41,912 nucleotides of DNA from Alphaproteobacteria bacterium (GCA_009694045.1 SHVY01000028.1:1-41912), one strand, 5' to 3'. Counted from the first letter of the stretch, positions 21,091-29,684 are shown. Notes: generated by a model not told the origin, from the letters alone. Numbers and translations are program-made.

Positions 21091-22536
21091 ATGAATCTCA
21101 CCGAATACGCCCGCTACGACGCGCTGGGGCTCGCGGGGTTGGTGAAGAAGAAGCGGGTATCGGCGAAGGAGCTGGCCGAGACGGCGGCCCGCGCGATCGA
21201 GGCCCGCAACGGGACCGTGAATGCCGTGGTCGAGACCTATGGCGATCGGATCGAGGACCTCGACGAGAAGAAGCTGCGCCGCGGCCCCTTCCGCGGTGTC
21301 CCCTTCCTGATCAAGGACGTCGGCGGCCACGAGGCCGGGCGCCGGATCGAATTCGGCAGCCGCCTGTGCCAGGGCATGGTGGCGCAGGCGGACACCCACG
21401 TGGCCGAGCTGTTCCGTGCCGCCGGGCTCAACATCCTCGGCCGCAGCAACGCGCCGGAATACTCCATCGGCGGATCGACCGAGAACGCGCTCTACGGCAA
21501 CACCTCGACGCCGTGGCGGCAGGGATACTCGGCCGGCGGCTCCACCGGCGGCGGCATGGCCGCGGTGGTCGCCGGCATGGTGCCGATCGCCCATGGCTCC
21601 GACATCGGCGGCTCGATTCGCGTCCCGGCGAGCTGGTGCGGCGGGGTGGGGCTGAAGCCGTCGCGCGGCCGCGTCTCGGCCGGCCCGCTCAGGGACGAGG
21701 GCGGCTGGGGCCTCGCCATGAACTTCGTGCAGACCATGACCGTGCGCGACGCGGCCGCCATGCTCGATTGCCTGGCGATCCCCCAGGTCGGCGATCCCTT
21801 CGCGATCCCGAAGCCGAAGAAGCCCTACGCCAAGTTGATCGGCGAGACGCCCAAGCCCCTGACCATCGCGCTGACCACGACGCCGGTGATGGACGCCCCG
21901 GTCGATCCCGAGGTCGCGGCGGCGGTCAACGTGGCGGCCCAGACCCTCAGCGCCATGGGCCATCGGGTCGAGGAGATCAAACCGGACTTCGACGGCGAGG
22001 AGGCGGCCCGGCGCATGCTGGACGTCTGGTTCTTCGGCTTCGACCTGACGCTCGAGGACTACGCGCGCCGCATGGGCCGGACCATCGGGCCCGACACCCT
22101 CGAACCGATCACGCTCCAGATCTACGAGCGATCGAAGTCCGTGGGCGCGAAGGCCTTCCTCGACGGCATCGCGTTCATGAACACGGCGCGGCGGCGGTTG
22201 GGCCGCGTCTTCGCCGAGCATGACGTCTGGTTGACGCCGACGACCGCATTGGTCGCGGAACGCCACGGCCTCTACAACCAGTCGCTCCAGGGCGTCGACG
22301 TGAAGGACTGGATCGTCAACGCCGACAAGCCGCTGCAGTTCTGCTTCCCGCACAACATCATGGGTACGCCGGCGATCTCGCTGCCGCTCGCCATGCATTC
22401 GACGGGCTTGCCGATCGGCGTTCAACTCGGCGGCCGGCCATCCGAGGACCACGTCGTGCTTCAGCTCGCGGCGGTGCTCGAGGCGGCCATGCCGTGGCGG
22501 AACCGCATCCCGCCCCTGCACGTGTCCCGCGCTTAG
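21091..22536 (+). CDS. Amidase signature family hydrolase
   Basis: A 481-residue amidase with an intact Ser-cisSer-Lys triad: K75 in PFLIKDVGG, S151 in SAGGSTGGG and S175 in DIGGSIRVP, with the same 24-residue spacing between the serines as in malonamidase and FAAH. The usual GGSSGG is GGSTGG here; the catalytic serine is kept. The family hydrolyses a wide range of amides in the cytoplasm, and the substrate cannot be inferred. AGGAG precedes the ATG. It lies downstream of mttB on the same strand but is separated by 150 bases with a palindromic repeat, so co-transcription is uncertain. Its 3' end faces mltG. Confidence 0.87.
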   Translation: MNLTEYARYDALGLAGLVKKKRVSAKELAETAARAIEARNGTVNAVVETYGDRIEDLDEKKLRRGPFRGVPFLIKDVGGHEAGRRIEFGSRLCQGMVAQADTHVAELFRAAGLNILGRSNAPEYSIGGSTENALYGNTSTPWRQGYSAGGSTGGGMAAVVAGMVPIAHGSDIGGSIRVPASWCGGVGLKPSRGRVSAGPLRDEGGWGLAMNFVQTMTVRDAAAMLDCLAIPQVGDPFAIPKPKKPYAKLIGETPKPLTIALTTTPVMDAPVDPEVAAAVNVAAQTLSAMGHRVEEIKPDFDGEEAARRMLDVWFFGFDLTLEDYARRMGRTIGPDTLEPITLQIYERSKSVGAKAFLDGIAFMNTARRRLGRVFAEHDVWLTPTTALVAERHGLYNQSLQGVDVKDWIVNADKPLQFCFPHNIMGTPAISLPLAMHSTGLPIGVQLGGRPSEDHVVLQLAAVLEAAMPWRNRIPPLHVSRA

Positions 22537-22579
22537 AGCCTTTTCCAGAGAACTGGGCACTGGTTCGCCTGGAAATGCC

Positions 22580-23563
22580 TCAGGGGTCCGCCGCCTCCTG
22601 CAGCTTGCGCCATCTGGCGACATTGCGATTGTGTTCGGCCAGGGTCGTGGCGAAGGCGTGGCCACCGGTGCCATCGGCCACGAAGTAGAGCTCGTCGGTG
22701 ACCAAGGGGTGGGCCACCGCCATCAGGGCATCGGCGCCCGGATTGGCGATCGGACCAGGGGGCAGTCCCCGCACCTGATACGTGTTGTACGGACTGGCGA
22801 CCTCCAGGTCGGCGCGGGTAAGGGCGCGGCTAAGGGGGCCGGCACCCTGGGTCAGGGCATAGGCGACGGTGGGGTCCGACTGCAACGGCATGCCCTGCCG
22901 CAGCCGATTGAGGAACACCCCGGCGATGCGCGCCCGCTCCGCCGCGACCCCGGTCTCCTTCTCCACGATCGAGGCGAGGACGAGGGCTGCCTCGGGCCCC
23001 GGCAAGGCGACGGTGGCATCGCGAGCGGCCCAGATCGCGGCGAGCTTGTCCGCCATGGCCGCGCGCATGCGTCCGATCAGACCGGCCCGCTCGTCACCCA
23101 AGGCGAAGTGGTAGGTCTCCGGCAGCAGGCTCCCTTCGGGCGGGGCCTCCCCCACCTCGCCGGTCAGCCCGTCGGCGGCCGCGACGATCGCCATGATCTC
23201 CCGGCTGGTCAGGCCCTCGGGCACGGTCAGCCGACGCACCACGGTGCGACCCTCGACCAGCATCGCCATGATCTCGAATCCGCTGACCCGGGGGGGAAAC
23301 AGATACTCCCCGGCGCGCAACCGAGCCTGGGACCGGTGGAGGCGCACACCGGCGATGAACAGCATCGGCTGCTCGATCACGCCGGCCACCGCGAGCTGGG
23401 CGGCGATCGCCTTGAGGCCAGCCCCCTTGGGCAGCACGACGGTCGCCGCCGCGGGCGATGGCCCCGGCGCCCCGAACGAGTCGAGGGTCCAGCGATAGCC
23501 CACGGCCGCGAGCGCCACGAGCACGGCGAGGAGCGCCAGCGTGCGGCCGACGGCCCGACCCAT
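22580..23563 (-). CDS. mltG: Endolytic peptidoglycan transglycosylase MltG
   Basis: A 327-residue YceG/MltG protein. An N-terminal membrane anchor (8-24) is followed by a LysM-like region (VVLPKGAGLKAIAAQL) and the catalytic domain: PPEGSLLPETYHF (near 141-153), LASIVEKETG with the catalytic glutamate E201, LQSDPTVAYAL, and SPYNTYQVRGLPPGPIANPG. It cuts nascent glycan strands at the inner membrane and helps set chain length. It begins 7 bases after the fabF stop and is the last gene of the fatty acid block, an arrangement common in Alphaproteobacteria. Confidence 0.95.
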   Translation of the reverse strand: MGRAVGRTLALLAVLVALAAVGYRWTLDSFGAPGPSPAAATVVLPKGAGLKAIAAQLAVAGVIEQPMLFIAGVRLHRSQARLRAGEYLFPPRVSGFEIMAMLVEGRTVVRRLTVPEGLTSREIMAIVAAADGLTGEVGEAPPEGSLLPETYHFALGDERAGLIGRMRAAMADKLAAIWAARDATVALPGPEAALVLASIVEKETGVAAERARIAGVFLNRLRQGMPLQSDPTVAYALTQGAGPLSRALTRADLEVASPYNTYQVRGLPPGPIANPGADALMAVAHPLVTDELYFVADGTGGHAFATTLAEHNRNVARWRKLQEAADP

Positions 23564-23570
23564 GGGACGG

Positions 23571-24884
23571 TCAGGGAGCCTTGGAGAAGATCAGGCTGGC
23601 GTTGGTGCCGCCGAAACCGAAGGAGTTGGTGAGGGCGATATCGACGGTCCGCGCCTTGGCCTTGTGCGGCACCAGGTCGATATCGCAGCCCGGCGATGGA
23701 TTGTCGAGGTTGAGCGTCGGCGGCACCACGTTGTTCTTCACCGCCAGGATGGTGAAGATCGCCTCGACGCTGCCGGCGGCGCCAAGCAGATGCCCGATCG
23801 ACGACTTGGTCGATGACATCGACAGGGCGTACACCTTGTCGCCGAACAGGCGCTTGACGGCGCCAAGCTCGATCTCGTCCCCCAACGGCGTCGAGGTGCC
23901 GTGGGCATTGATGTAGTCGATGTCGCCCGGGGTCATGCCCGCGTCGGCGAGCGCCGCCGCCATCGAGCGAAAACCGCCGTCGCCGTCGTCGGATGGCGCG
24001 GTGATGTGATGGGCATCGCCGGACATGCCGTAGCCGATCACTTCGGCATAGATGGTGGCGCCCCGTGCCTTGGCGTGCTCCAGCTCCTCGAGCACGACGA
24101 TCCCGGCACCCTCGCCCATGACGAAGCCGTCGCGATCCTTGTCCCACGGCCGCGATGCGCGCGGCGGGGTATCGTTGAAATTGGTCGACAGGGCCCTGGC
24201 CGCGGCAAACCCGGCGATGCCGATCCGGCACACGGTCGCTTCCGCCCCGCCGGCCACCATCACGTCGGCGTCGCCGTAGCCGATGATCCGGCTCGCATCG
24301 CCAAGCGCGTGGGCACCCGTGGAGCACGCCGTGACGACGGCGTGGTTAGGGCCCTTGAAGCCATGCCTGATCGAGACGTGGCCCGATGCCAGGTTGATGA
24401 GCGCCGACGGAATGAAGAACGGGCTCAGCCGTCGCGGACCCTTCTCGTGCAGGAGCACGGCGCCTTCGGCGATCGTCTTCAGCCCGCCGATGCCCGAGCC
24501 GATGATGACGCCGGTCCGCTCGCGATCCTTGTCGGCGGTGGGCTTCCAGCCGGAATCCTCGATCGCCTGCCCGGCCGCCGCCATGGCGTAGAGGATGAAA
24601 TCATCCATCTTCCGCTGTTCCTTCGGCGGCACCCAGTCGTCCGGAATCAGGGCGTGCGGGGCGTTGCCGCGCGGCACCTGGGCCGCGACCTTGCATGGCA
24701 GATCGCCGATCTCGAAGTTCTCGATGCGGTGAATGCCGGAGTCACCGTTGAGCAACCGTTCCCATGTCGGGCGCACGCCGCAACCGAGTGGCGTGACCGC
24801 ACCGAGTCCCGTGACGACAACCCGCCGGATTTCACGATTCCGGCAACCGTTCGAGGATCGTGGGGAACTACGGTGATCGGACAT
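23571..24884 (-). CDS. fabF: 3-oxoacyl-[acyl-carrier-protein] synthase II
   Basis: A 437-residue condensing enzyme with the full Cys-His-His set: C187 in VVTACSTGAHALG, H328 in INAHGTSTPLGD and H365 in SSIGHLLGAAGS. It elongates acyl-ACP with malonyl-ACP. The N-terminus is about 18 residues longer than typical FabF, which starts near RRVVVTGLG; a shorter start would need a rare codon, so the ATG at 24884 is kept. It follows acpP by 27 bases and precedes mltG by 7. Confidence 0.95.
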   Translation of the reverse strand: MSDHRSSPRSSNGCRNREIRRVVVTGLGAVTPLGCGVRPTWERLLNGDSGIHRIENFEIGDLPCKVAAQVPRGNAPHALIPDDWVPPKEQRKMDDFILYAMAAAGQAIEDSGWKPTADKDRERTGVIIGSGIGGLKTIAEGAVLLHEKGPRRLSPFFIPSALINLASGHVSIRHGFKGPNHAVVTACSTGAHALGDASRIIGYGDADVMVAGGAEATVCRIGIAGFAAARALSTNFNDTPPRASRPWDKDRDGFVMGEGAGIVVLEELEHAKARGATIYAEVIGYGMSGDAHHITAPSDDGDGGFRSMAAALADAGMTPGDIDYINAHGTSTPLGDEIELGAVKRLFGDKVYALSMSSTKSSIGHLLGAAGSVEAIFTILAVKNNVVPPTLNLDNPSPGCDIDLVPHKAKARTVDIALTNSFGFGGTNASLIFSKAP

Positions 24885-24911
24885 GGTGTCGTCCGGACTC
24901 CGAGACCGCGA

Positions 24912-25148
24912 CTACTTCGCGTTCTCCTCGATGTAGCTGATCGCGTCCTTGATGGTCACGATCTTCTCCGCCACATCGTCCGGAATCTCACAGCCGAATT
25001 CTTCCTCGAAGGCCATCACCAGTTCGACGGTATCAAGGCTATCGGCGCCCAGATCGTCGATGATGTTGGCCGATTCGGTAACCTTGGCCTCGTCGACCCC
25101 GAGATGGTCGATGACGATCTTCTTCACGCGCGCAGCAACATCACTCAT
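24912..25148 (-). CDS. acpP: Acyl carrier protein
   Basis: A 78-residue acidic protein with the phosphopantetheine serine S37 in [19 protein letters not shown]. It carries growing acyl chains as thioesters. The size and composition are fully typical. A GAGGG site lies upstream. The 130-base gap to fabG includes a TATGTT-like -10 candidate but no clear -35, so an additional promoter for this highly expressed gene is possible but not demonstrated. Confidence 0.96.
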   Translation of the reverse strand: MSDVAARVKKIVIDHLGVDEAKVTESANIIDDLGADSLDTVELVMAFEEEFGCEIPDDVAEKIVTIKDAISYIEENAK

Positions 25149-25278
25149 GAGGCGAACCCTCTTTTTCGTCCGTCCCTTGTTTCAGGAACCCCCCGCCCAG
25201 CGGTTGCCGGGTTGACGGGTCATGTAACATAGTTCGCCGGGCTTGGCGAGCGCCACGCCGGAGGCGCGGTTCCATCAA

Positions 25279-26016
25279 TCAAATCATCGCCATGCCGCCG
25301 TTTACGTGGACCGTTTGACCGGTCACATAGGCGGCTTCCTGGCTGGCGAGAAAGAGGACGCATGCGGCCACGTCGGTGGGCGTCCCCAGGCGCCCCGCCG
25401 GAATGCGCGCCTGAATGGCCGACCGCTGCGCCTCGTTGAGCGCGTCGGTCATGGCCGTGGCGATGAAGCCGGGGGCCACGCAGTTGACCGTGACGCCGCG
25501 CTCGGCCACCTCCGCCGCCACGGCCTTCGACATGCCGACCAGGCCCGCCTTGGCGGCGGCGTAGTTGGCCTGGCCGGGATTGCCGGTGGCGCCGACGACC
25601 GAGGTGATGGTGACCACCCGTCCCCAACGCCGCTTGAGCATGCCGCGCAAGGCCGTCCGCGTGAGCCGAAACGCGGCTGTCAGGTCCACGTCGATCACCG
25701 TCTGCCAATCCTCGTCCTTCATCCGCAGCAGCAGCGTGTCGCGGGTGAGACCGGCATTGTTGACCAGGATATCAAGCGAGCCAAACGCCGCTTCGGCGCC
25801 CTTCACGAGGGCATCGCCCATCGCCGGATCGGCGAGATCGCCCGCGAACACCGTCGACTTGCCGCCAAGTTCCGCGGCCAGGGCGTCGAGTGCCGCCCGC
25901 TTGCGGCCGGTCAGGACGACCGTGGCACCCTGTCGGTGGAGGGTTCGCGCGATGGCACCGCCAAGTCCTCCGGATGCTCCGGTCACGAGCGCGACCCGCC
26001 CCGTCAGATCGAACAT
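25279..26016 (-). CDS. fabG: 3-oxoacyl-[acyl-carrier-protein] reductase
   Basis: A 245-residue short-chain dehydrogenase with TGASGGLG (12-19), NNAG (86-89) and the catalytic S139, Y152, K156 (ITSVVGATGNPGQANYAAAK), ending VNGGMAMI as FabG proteins do. It reduces 3-ketoacyl-ACP with NADPH. It lies between fabD and acpP on the same strand. The upstream gap to fabD is filled with palindromic elements, which could affect its share of the transcript. Confidence 0.95.
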   Translation of the reverse strand: MFDLTGRVALVTGASGGLGGAIARTLHRQGATVVLTGRKRAALDALAAELGGKSTVFAGDLADPAMGDALVKGAEAAFGSLDILVNNAGLTRDTLLLRMKDEDWQTVIDVDLTAAFRLTRTALRGMLKRRWGRVVTITSVVGATGNPGQANYAAAKAGLVGMSKAVAAEVAERGVTVNCVAPGFIATAMTDALNEAQRSAIQARIPAGRLGTPTDVAACVLFLASQEAAYVTGQTVHVNGGMAMI

Positions 26017-26033
26017 CGTCGCCTCCCCCCCTA

Positions 26034-26094
26034 GTACCGACTTTCGCGAGTTCCGGTGTCACCGCAGGTGACACCGGAGCCGCGAAATCGGTAC
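26034..26094. repeat. Long palindrome A between fabG and fabD
   Basis: A 61-base inverted repeat: GTACCGA, TCGCG and TCCGGTGTCACC on the left pair with GGTGACACCGGA, CGCGA and TCGGTAC on the right around a GCA loop, giving 24 base pairs with small internal loops. It is flanked on the left by TA. It would form a very stable hairpin in the fabD-fabG transcript. Confidence 0.85.
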
Positions 26095-26108
26095 AGACTC
26101 TTGATCCT

Positions 26109-26160
26109 GTACCCGAACACGGGCTTCGCGCCCGTGGCGCGAAACTCCGAGATCGGGTAC
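26109..26160. repeat. Palindrome B between fabG and fabD, inverted relative of A
   Basis: GTACCCGA (26109-26116) pairs with TCGGGTAC (26153-26160), with an inner CACGGGC-TTCGC-GCCCGTG hairpin. Read in reverse it starts TAGTACCCGA and ends TCGGGTACAG; palindrome A starts TAGTACCGA and ends TCGGTACAG. The two therefore look like members of one family placed head to head. Confidence 0.75.
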
Positions 26161-26231
26161 TAGTGTCCCGATTCTGAAATTCGCCCTATCACGCTGCAAC
26201 GCTCAAAGCGAACTTCGAAACCACGACACTA
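26161..26231. mobile_element. Small MITE-like element with TA ends, overlapping the fabD stop
   Basis: A 71-base unit bounded by TAGTGTC and GACACTA. The imperfect terminal inverted repeats extend about 24 bases (left ...GAAATTCGC, right complement ...GAAGTTCGC). TA at each end is what insertion by an IS630/Tc1-type transposase would leave. Its right end supplies the TAG stop codon of fabD. It contains no reading frame of note. Confidence 0.5.
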
Positions 26232-27170
26232 GAACGTCTTCATCAGTGCTTCGATATCCGCCGGTAGCGCCGCCGACATCGCCGCGAAGTCGCGGTCGAT
26301 CCGCCTGACCAAGCCCGAAAGGATATTGCCGGTGCCAAGCTCGACGATGGTGTCGACCCCGGCCGACTTCATGGCGAGCACGCTTTCACGCCAGCGCACC
26401 GTCCCCGTGACCTGCTGCACCAGCAGCGTCCGCAGTCGTTCCGGGATCGTTTCCGGCTGGGCGGTGACGTTGGCGACGATGGGTAGCGCTGGCGTCGCGA
26501 TCGTCGTGGTCGCCAACGCCTCGGCCATGGCATCGGCCGCGGGCCGCATCAGGGCGCAATGGAAGGGGGCGCTGACCACCAGTCGGATCGCCCGCTTGAC
26601 GCCATGCTTGGCGGCGATGGACTCCGCCCGCTCGATCGCATGGACGGATCCGCTCAGCACGATTTGCCCGGGGCCATTGTCGTTGGCGACGTCGCAGACC
26701 TCACCGGCCGCCGCTTCGGCGGCGATCGTCTTGGCCACGTCGATCTCGGCGCCCAGCAACGCCGTCATCGCGCCCTCGCCCACTCCGACCGCAGCCTGCA
26801 TGGCTTGACCGCGGCGGCGCAACAGACGCGCGGTCGCGGCGAGCGACAGCGCGCCCACGGCCACCAGGGCGCTGTATTCGCCCAACGAGTGGCCGGCGGC
26901 CAAGGCCCCGAAGCGTGCCAACGGCGCGCCAACCTCGGCTTCGATGACCCGGACGACGGCGATCGAGGACGCCATCAACGCCGGCTGAGCGTTCTCGGTC
27001 AGGGTCAGATCGGATTCGAGACCCTCGAACATCAGCTTGGCGAGCTTCTGCCCAAGGGCGTCATCGACCTCCTCGAAGACTTGGCGCGCCGCCGGGAAGG
27101 CCGCGGCCAAATCGCGTCCCATGCCGACCGTCTGGGACCCCTGGCCTGGGAAGACGAAGGCGCGGATCAT
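26229..27170 (-). CDS. fabD: Malonyl-CoA:acyl carrier protein transacylase
   Basis: A 313-residue enzyme with FPGQGSQ (7-13), the catalytic serine S95 in GHSLGEYSALVA and the histidine H204 in VSAPFHCALM. It loads malonyl groups onto ACP. The ATG at 27170 begins the conserved RAFVFPGQGSQ; a longer frame exists but adds nothing conserved. GGAG lies about 13 bases upstream. It heads the minus-strand fab operon. Its stop codon lies inside the small repeat element downstream. Confidence 0.95.
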   Translation of the reverse strand: MIRAFVFPGQGSQTVGMGRDLAAAFPAARQVFEEVDDALGQKLAKLMFEGLESDLTLTENAQPALMASSIAVVRVIEAEVGAPLARFGALAAGHSLGEYSALVAVGALSLAATARLLRRRGQAMQAAVGVGEGAMTALLGAEIDVAKTIAAEAAAGEVCDVANDNGPGQIVLSGSVHAIERAESIAAKHGVKRAIRLVVSAPFHCALMRPAADAMAEALATTTIATPALPIVANVTAQPETIPERLRTLLVQQVTGTVRWRESVLAMKSAGVDTIVELGTGNILSGLVRRIDRDFAAMSAALPADIEALMKTF

Positions 27171-27204
27171 TGATAAGGTATCGCTCCGGCGGGGAAAACG
27201 CGGC

Positions 27205-27233
27205 AGTGAACGGATTGGACCCGGCCCTGTCAA
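27205..27233 (-). promoter_or_regulatory. Promoter for fabD
   Basis: On the minus strand a consensus TTGACA (27228-27233), 17 bases of spacer and TTCACT (27205-27210). The -10 is weak (3 of 6), but the -35 is perfect. The expected transcript starts about 28 bases before the fabD ATG. Confidence 0.5.
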
Positions 27234-27239
27234 GCGGGC

Positions 27240-27267
27240 TTGCGCCGTCCAGCGATTTCGCTATAGT
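27240..27267 (+). promoter_or_regulatory. Promoter for rpsF-rpsR-rplI
   Basis: TTGCGC (27240-27245), a 16-base spacer and TATAGT (27262-27267), a strong -10. It points toward rpsF and lies back to back with the fabD promoter; the leader would be about 80 bases. Confidence 0.55.
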
Positions 27268-27277
27268 TCGCGGCTTC

Positions 27278-27308
27278 GACGGCGGACCTTGGCCTCCAGG
27301 GTCGTCGT
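27278..27308 (+). promoter_or_regulatory. Leader hairpin upstream of rpsF
   Basis: GACCTTGG (27285-27292) pairs with CCAGGGTC (27296-27303) over a CCT loop, and GACG/CGTC extends the stem across a small internal loop. It sits at the very 5' end of the predicted rpsF leader. Bacterial rpsF leaders often bind the S6:S18 complex for feedback control; whether this hairpin carries that motif was not established. Confidence 0.4.
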
Positions 27309-27352
27309 CGTATTTACTTGTCGCCCGGTAACGGTTGCGGAGAGCGAGGGTC

Positions 27353-27808
27353 ATGCCCTTCTACGAGAGCACGTTCATCGTGCGCCAGGACGTCGCGAGC
27401 CAGCAGGTCGAGGCCCTTGCCGCGACCCTGACGCAGTTGGTTCAGGACAATGGCGGCACGGTTGTCAAGACGGAGCACTGGGGCCTCAAGTCCCTCGCCT
27501 ACCGGGTCAAGAAGAACCGCAAGGGCCACTACGTCATGTTCGGCCTGGACGCCCCCGCGGCGGCCGTCAAGGAGATGGAGCGGAACCTCGGCATCAACGA
27601 GGACGTGCTGCGCTACATGACGGTGCGGGTCGCGGAGATGGACGCCAATCCGACGGTCATGATGCAGGCGAAGCAGGGCAAGGACGATCGGCGGCGCGAC
27701 GACCGGTTCCGTGACGACCGCTATCGTGAAGGCGGCTACAGGGCGCGCGATCGCGGCGCAGAGGGCGCGGACGTGGTCGAAGTCGTACCGCCAGGAGACG
27801 TGGTATGA
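27353..27808 (+). CDS. rpsF: 30S ribosomal protein S6
   Basis: A 151-residue S6: [34 protein letters not shown] followed by [26 protein letters not shown] charged tail rich in Arg/Asp and Gly follows from about residue 105, as is common in Alphaproteobacteria. The ATG at 27353 starts the conserved core; an earlier in-frame start would add six unrelated residues. The stop overlaps the rpsR start as ATGA. The protein forms a heterodimer with S18 in the small subunit. Confidence 0.96.
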   Translation: MPFYESTFIVRQDVASQQVEALAATLTQLVQDNGGTVVKTEHWGLKSLAYRVKKNRKGHYVMFGLDAPAAAVKEMERNLGINEDVLRYMTVRVAEMDANPTVMMQAKQGKDDRRRDDRFRDDRYREGGYRARDRGAEGADVVEVVPPGDVV

Positions 27809-28083
27809 GCATGGACGACCGTTCAACCGGTGGCGACCGTTCGGCGCCGACCAGCCCGGCGCGGCGACCCTTCTGGCGTCGGCGCAAGACCTGCCCGTTC
27901 TCGGGCGCGGGCGCGCCGAAGATCGACTACAAGGACGTGAAGCTGCTGCAGCGTTTCCTCTCGGAGCGCGGGAAGATCGTCCCCAGCCGCATCACCGCGG
28001 TCTCCGCCAAGAAGCAGCGTGAGCTGGCTCAGGCGATCAAGCGGGCCCGGAACCTCGCTCTGATCCCCTATATTCTTCGTTAG
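27805..28083 (+). CDS. rpsR: 30S ribosomal protein S18
   Basis: A 92-residue S18 with [32 protein letters not shown] followed by [20 protein letters not shown] and [11 protein letters not shown]. The N-terminal 20 or so residues are an unstructured extension. It is translationally coupled to rpsF by an ATGA overlap. Confidence 0.97.
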   Translation: MSMDDRSTGGDRSAPTSPARRPFWRRRKTCPFSGAGAPKIDYKDVKLLQRFLSERGKIVPSRITAVSAKKQRELAQAIKRARNLALIPYILR

Positions 28084-28110
28084 CTCGTTCTTCGGGTCGG
28101 GGTCCGGCCC

Positions 28111-29046
28111 ATGATGCAGAATCTTGCCTTGGCCGTCTTCGCCGGCGGTGTCAGCGGGGTCTTGTACGCCTCGCTGATCACCGGCTCCGTTCTCGCCATG
28201 ATTCTCGCCTATGTCGCGATGTTGCCGCTGCTCCTCATCGGCCTGACCCACGGTACCGTTGCCGTCGGCGTCGCCGGCTTGGCCGGGACCGCGGCGCTGG
28301 CCGTATTCGGCGAGTTGCCGTTGGCGATTTCCTTTGCCGTGGTGTTCTTCCTTCCCGCCACGGCGCTGATCCGACAGGCCTTGCTCAATCGACCGAACGC
28401 GGCGGGAAGCCAGGAATGGTACCCATCGGGTCTGATTCTCACCTGGCTCGGCGGGATCGCGATCGTCGTGTTCGGCGCGGCGGAACTCTACCTCCTGACC
28501 GACAGCGACGCTCTCGGGGGACTCTCGGCGACGGTCCGGGCGACCGTTGAACGCCTCGATCCGGCCAGTGCGCCCGCCGCGACAGACGAGTCGTTGCGGA
28601 CCGTCGCCTTGTTCGTGCCCCTCATGGGTGCGTCCTGGATGATCATGGTGATCATCAACGGCGCGCTGGCCCAACTCATCGCCGGCCGCCTCGGGCGAAA
28701 CCGGCGTCCCAGCGCGCCGTTGTCCGACGTGACGCTGCCCTCGGCGTTTGGCCTTGTCCTGGCGGCAAGCGGAGCGGCCTTGTGGCTGGCGGACGGCGTG
28801 ATCGGCTATCTGAGCGCCTTGATCGCGGCGGTGGCGACGACGACCCTGCTGCTGCAGGGGCTGGCCGTCGTGCATGGCGTGTTGCGATCGCGCCCCTGGC
28901 GTGGATTGGGGCTGGCGGGATTCTACCTGGCTCTGCTAATTCTTAGCCAATTCCTGGCACCCGTCGTCGTGCTGCTCGGCCTCGTCGAGCCCTGGGCGCG
29001 GCTGCGTGAACGGTTCGGTTCAGTTCCCGGCGTAAAGCCCGGGTAA
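28111..29046 (+). CDS. DUF2232-family multipass membrane protein
   Basis: A 311-residue integral membrane protein with about eight hydrophobic segments (for example 5-50, 52-95, 108-130, 165-195, 211-280). It lies between rpsR and rplI, where Rhodospirillales and relatives carry a DUF2232 (YybS-like) protein. The function is unknown. The start ATG ATG at 28111 lacks a strong ribosome site; the short gaps on either side suggest it is part of the ribosomal protein operon. Confidence 0.85.
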   Translation: MMQNLALAVFAGGVSGVLYASLITGSVLAMILAYVAMLPLLLIGLTHGTVAVGVAGLAGTAALAVFGELPLAISFAVVFFLPATALIRQALLNRPNAAGSQEWYPSGLILTWLGGIAIVVFGAAELYLLTDSDALGGLSATVRATVERLDPASAPAATDESLRTVALFVPLMGASWMIMVIINGALAQLIAGRLGRNRRPSAPLSDVTLPSAFGLVLAASGAALWLADGVIGYLSALIAAVATTTLLLQGLAVVHGVLRSRPWRGLGLAGFYLALLILSQFLAPVVVLLGLVEPWARLRERFGSVPGVKPG

Positions 29047-29055
29047 GGAGGAACG

Positions 29056-29631
29056 ATGGATATCATCCTGTTGGAGCGGGTCGAGAAGCTCGGCAACCTC
29101 GGCGACGTCGTCAAGGTCAAGCCGGGCTATGCGCGGAACTTCCTGTTGCCGAAGGGCAAGGCCCTGCGGGCAACCGAGTCCAACCGCAAGCGCTTCGAGA
29201 CGGAGCGGGGCGAACGCGAGAATGCCAACGCCCAGCGCCGGACGGGCGCCCAGGGCGCCGCGACGAAGGTCGCGGATGCAAGCTGCATCGTCATCCGCCA
29301 GGCGAGCGAGAGCCTTCAGCTCTACGGCTCGGTGACGGCGCGCGATGTCGCCGTGGCGTTGACCGAAGGCGGCGCCAACGTAAGTCGTCACCAGGTCATC
29401 CTCGATCGGGCGATCAAGACCCTGGGTCTGCACCGGGTGCGCGTCGCCCTGCACCCCGAGGTCATCATCCAGGTGACGGTCAACGTCGCCCGGTCGGTTG
29501 ACGAAGCGGCGACCCAGACGAGGACCGGTTTGGCCGGCGGTGGTCCCCAGGTTCCCGAGGAAACGGCCGGAACCACCACCGAGGATGAGGGCGAGGATGA
29601 TGACGCATCGAGCGAGCCCGCCGCGAGTTAG
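29056..29631 (+). CDS. rplI: 50S ribosomal protein L9
   Basis: A 191-residue L9. The N-terminal domain MDIILLERVEKLGNLGDVVK followed by VKPGYARNFLLPKGKA is nearly canonical, followed by the linker helix and the C-terminal domain (LYGSVTARDVA, KTLGLHRVRVALHPEV). An acidic low-complexity tail (near 160-191, EETAGTTTEDEGEDDDASSE) extends it. A strong AAGGAGG site lies upstream, 10 bases after the DUF2232 stop. Confidence 0.96.
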   Translation: MDIILLERVEKLGNLGDVVKVKPGYARNFLLPKGKALRATESNRKRFETERGERENANAQRRTGAQGAATKVADASCIVIRQASESLQLYGSVTARDVAVALTEGGANVSRHQVILDRAIKTLGLHRVRVALHPEVIIQVTVNVARSVDEAATQTRTGLAGGGPQVPEETAGTTTEDEGEDDDASSEPAAS

Positions 29632-29684
29632 AGCGGCGTCATGGCTCGAATCGCGTTGACACGGCTCGAGCTCATAAGCCGACC

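Noticed and set aside
29632-29684. Terminator between the convergent rplI and AsmA-like genes
   Set aside because: The 53-base gap has no stem followed by a T run on either strand.
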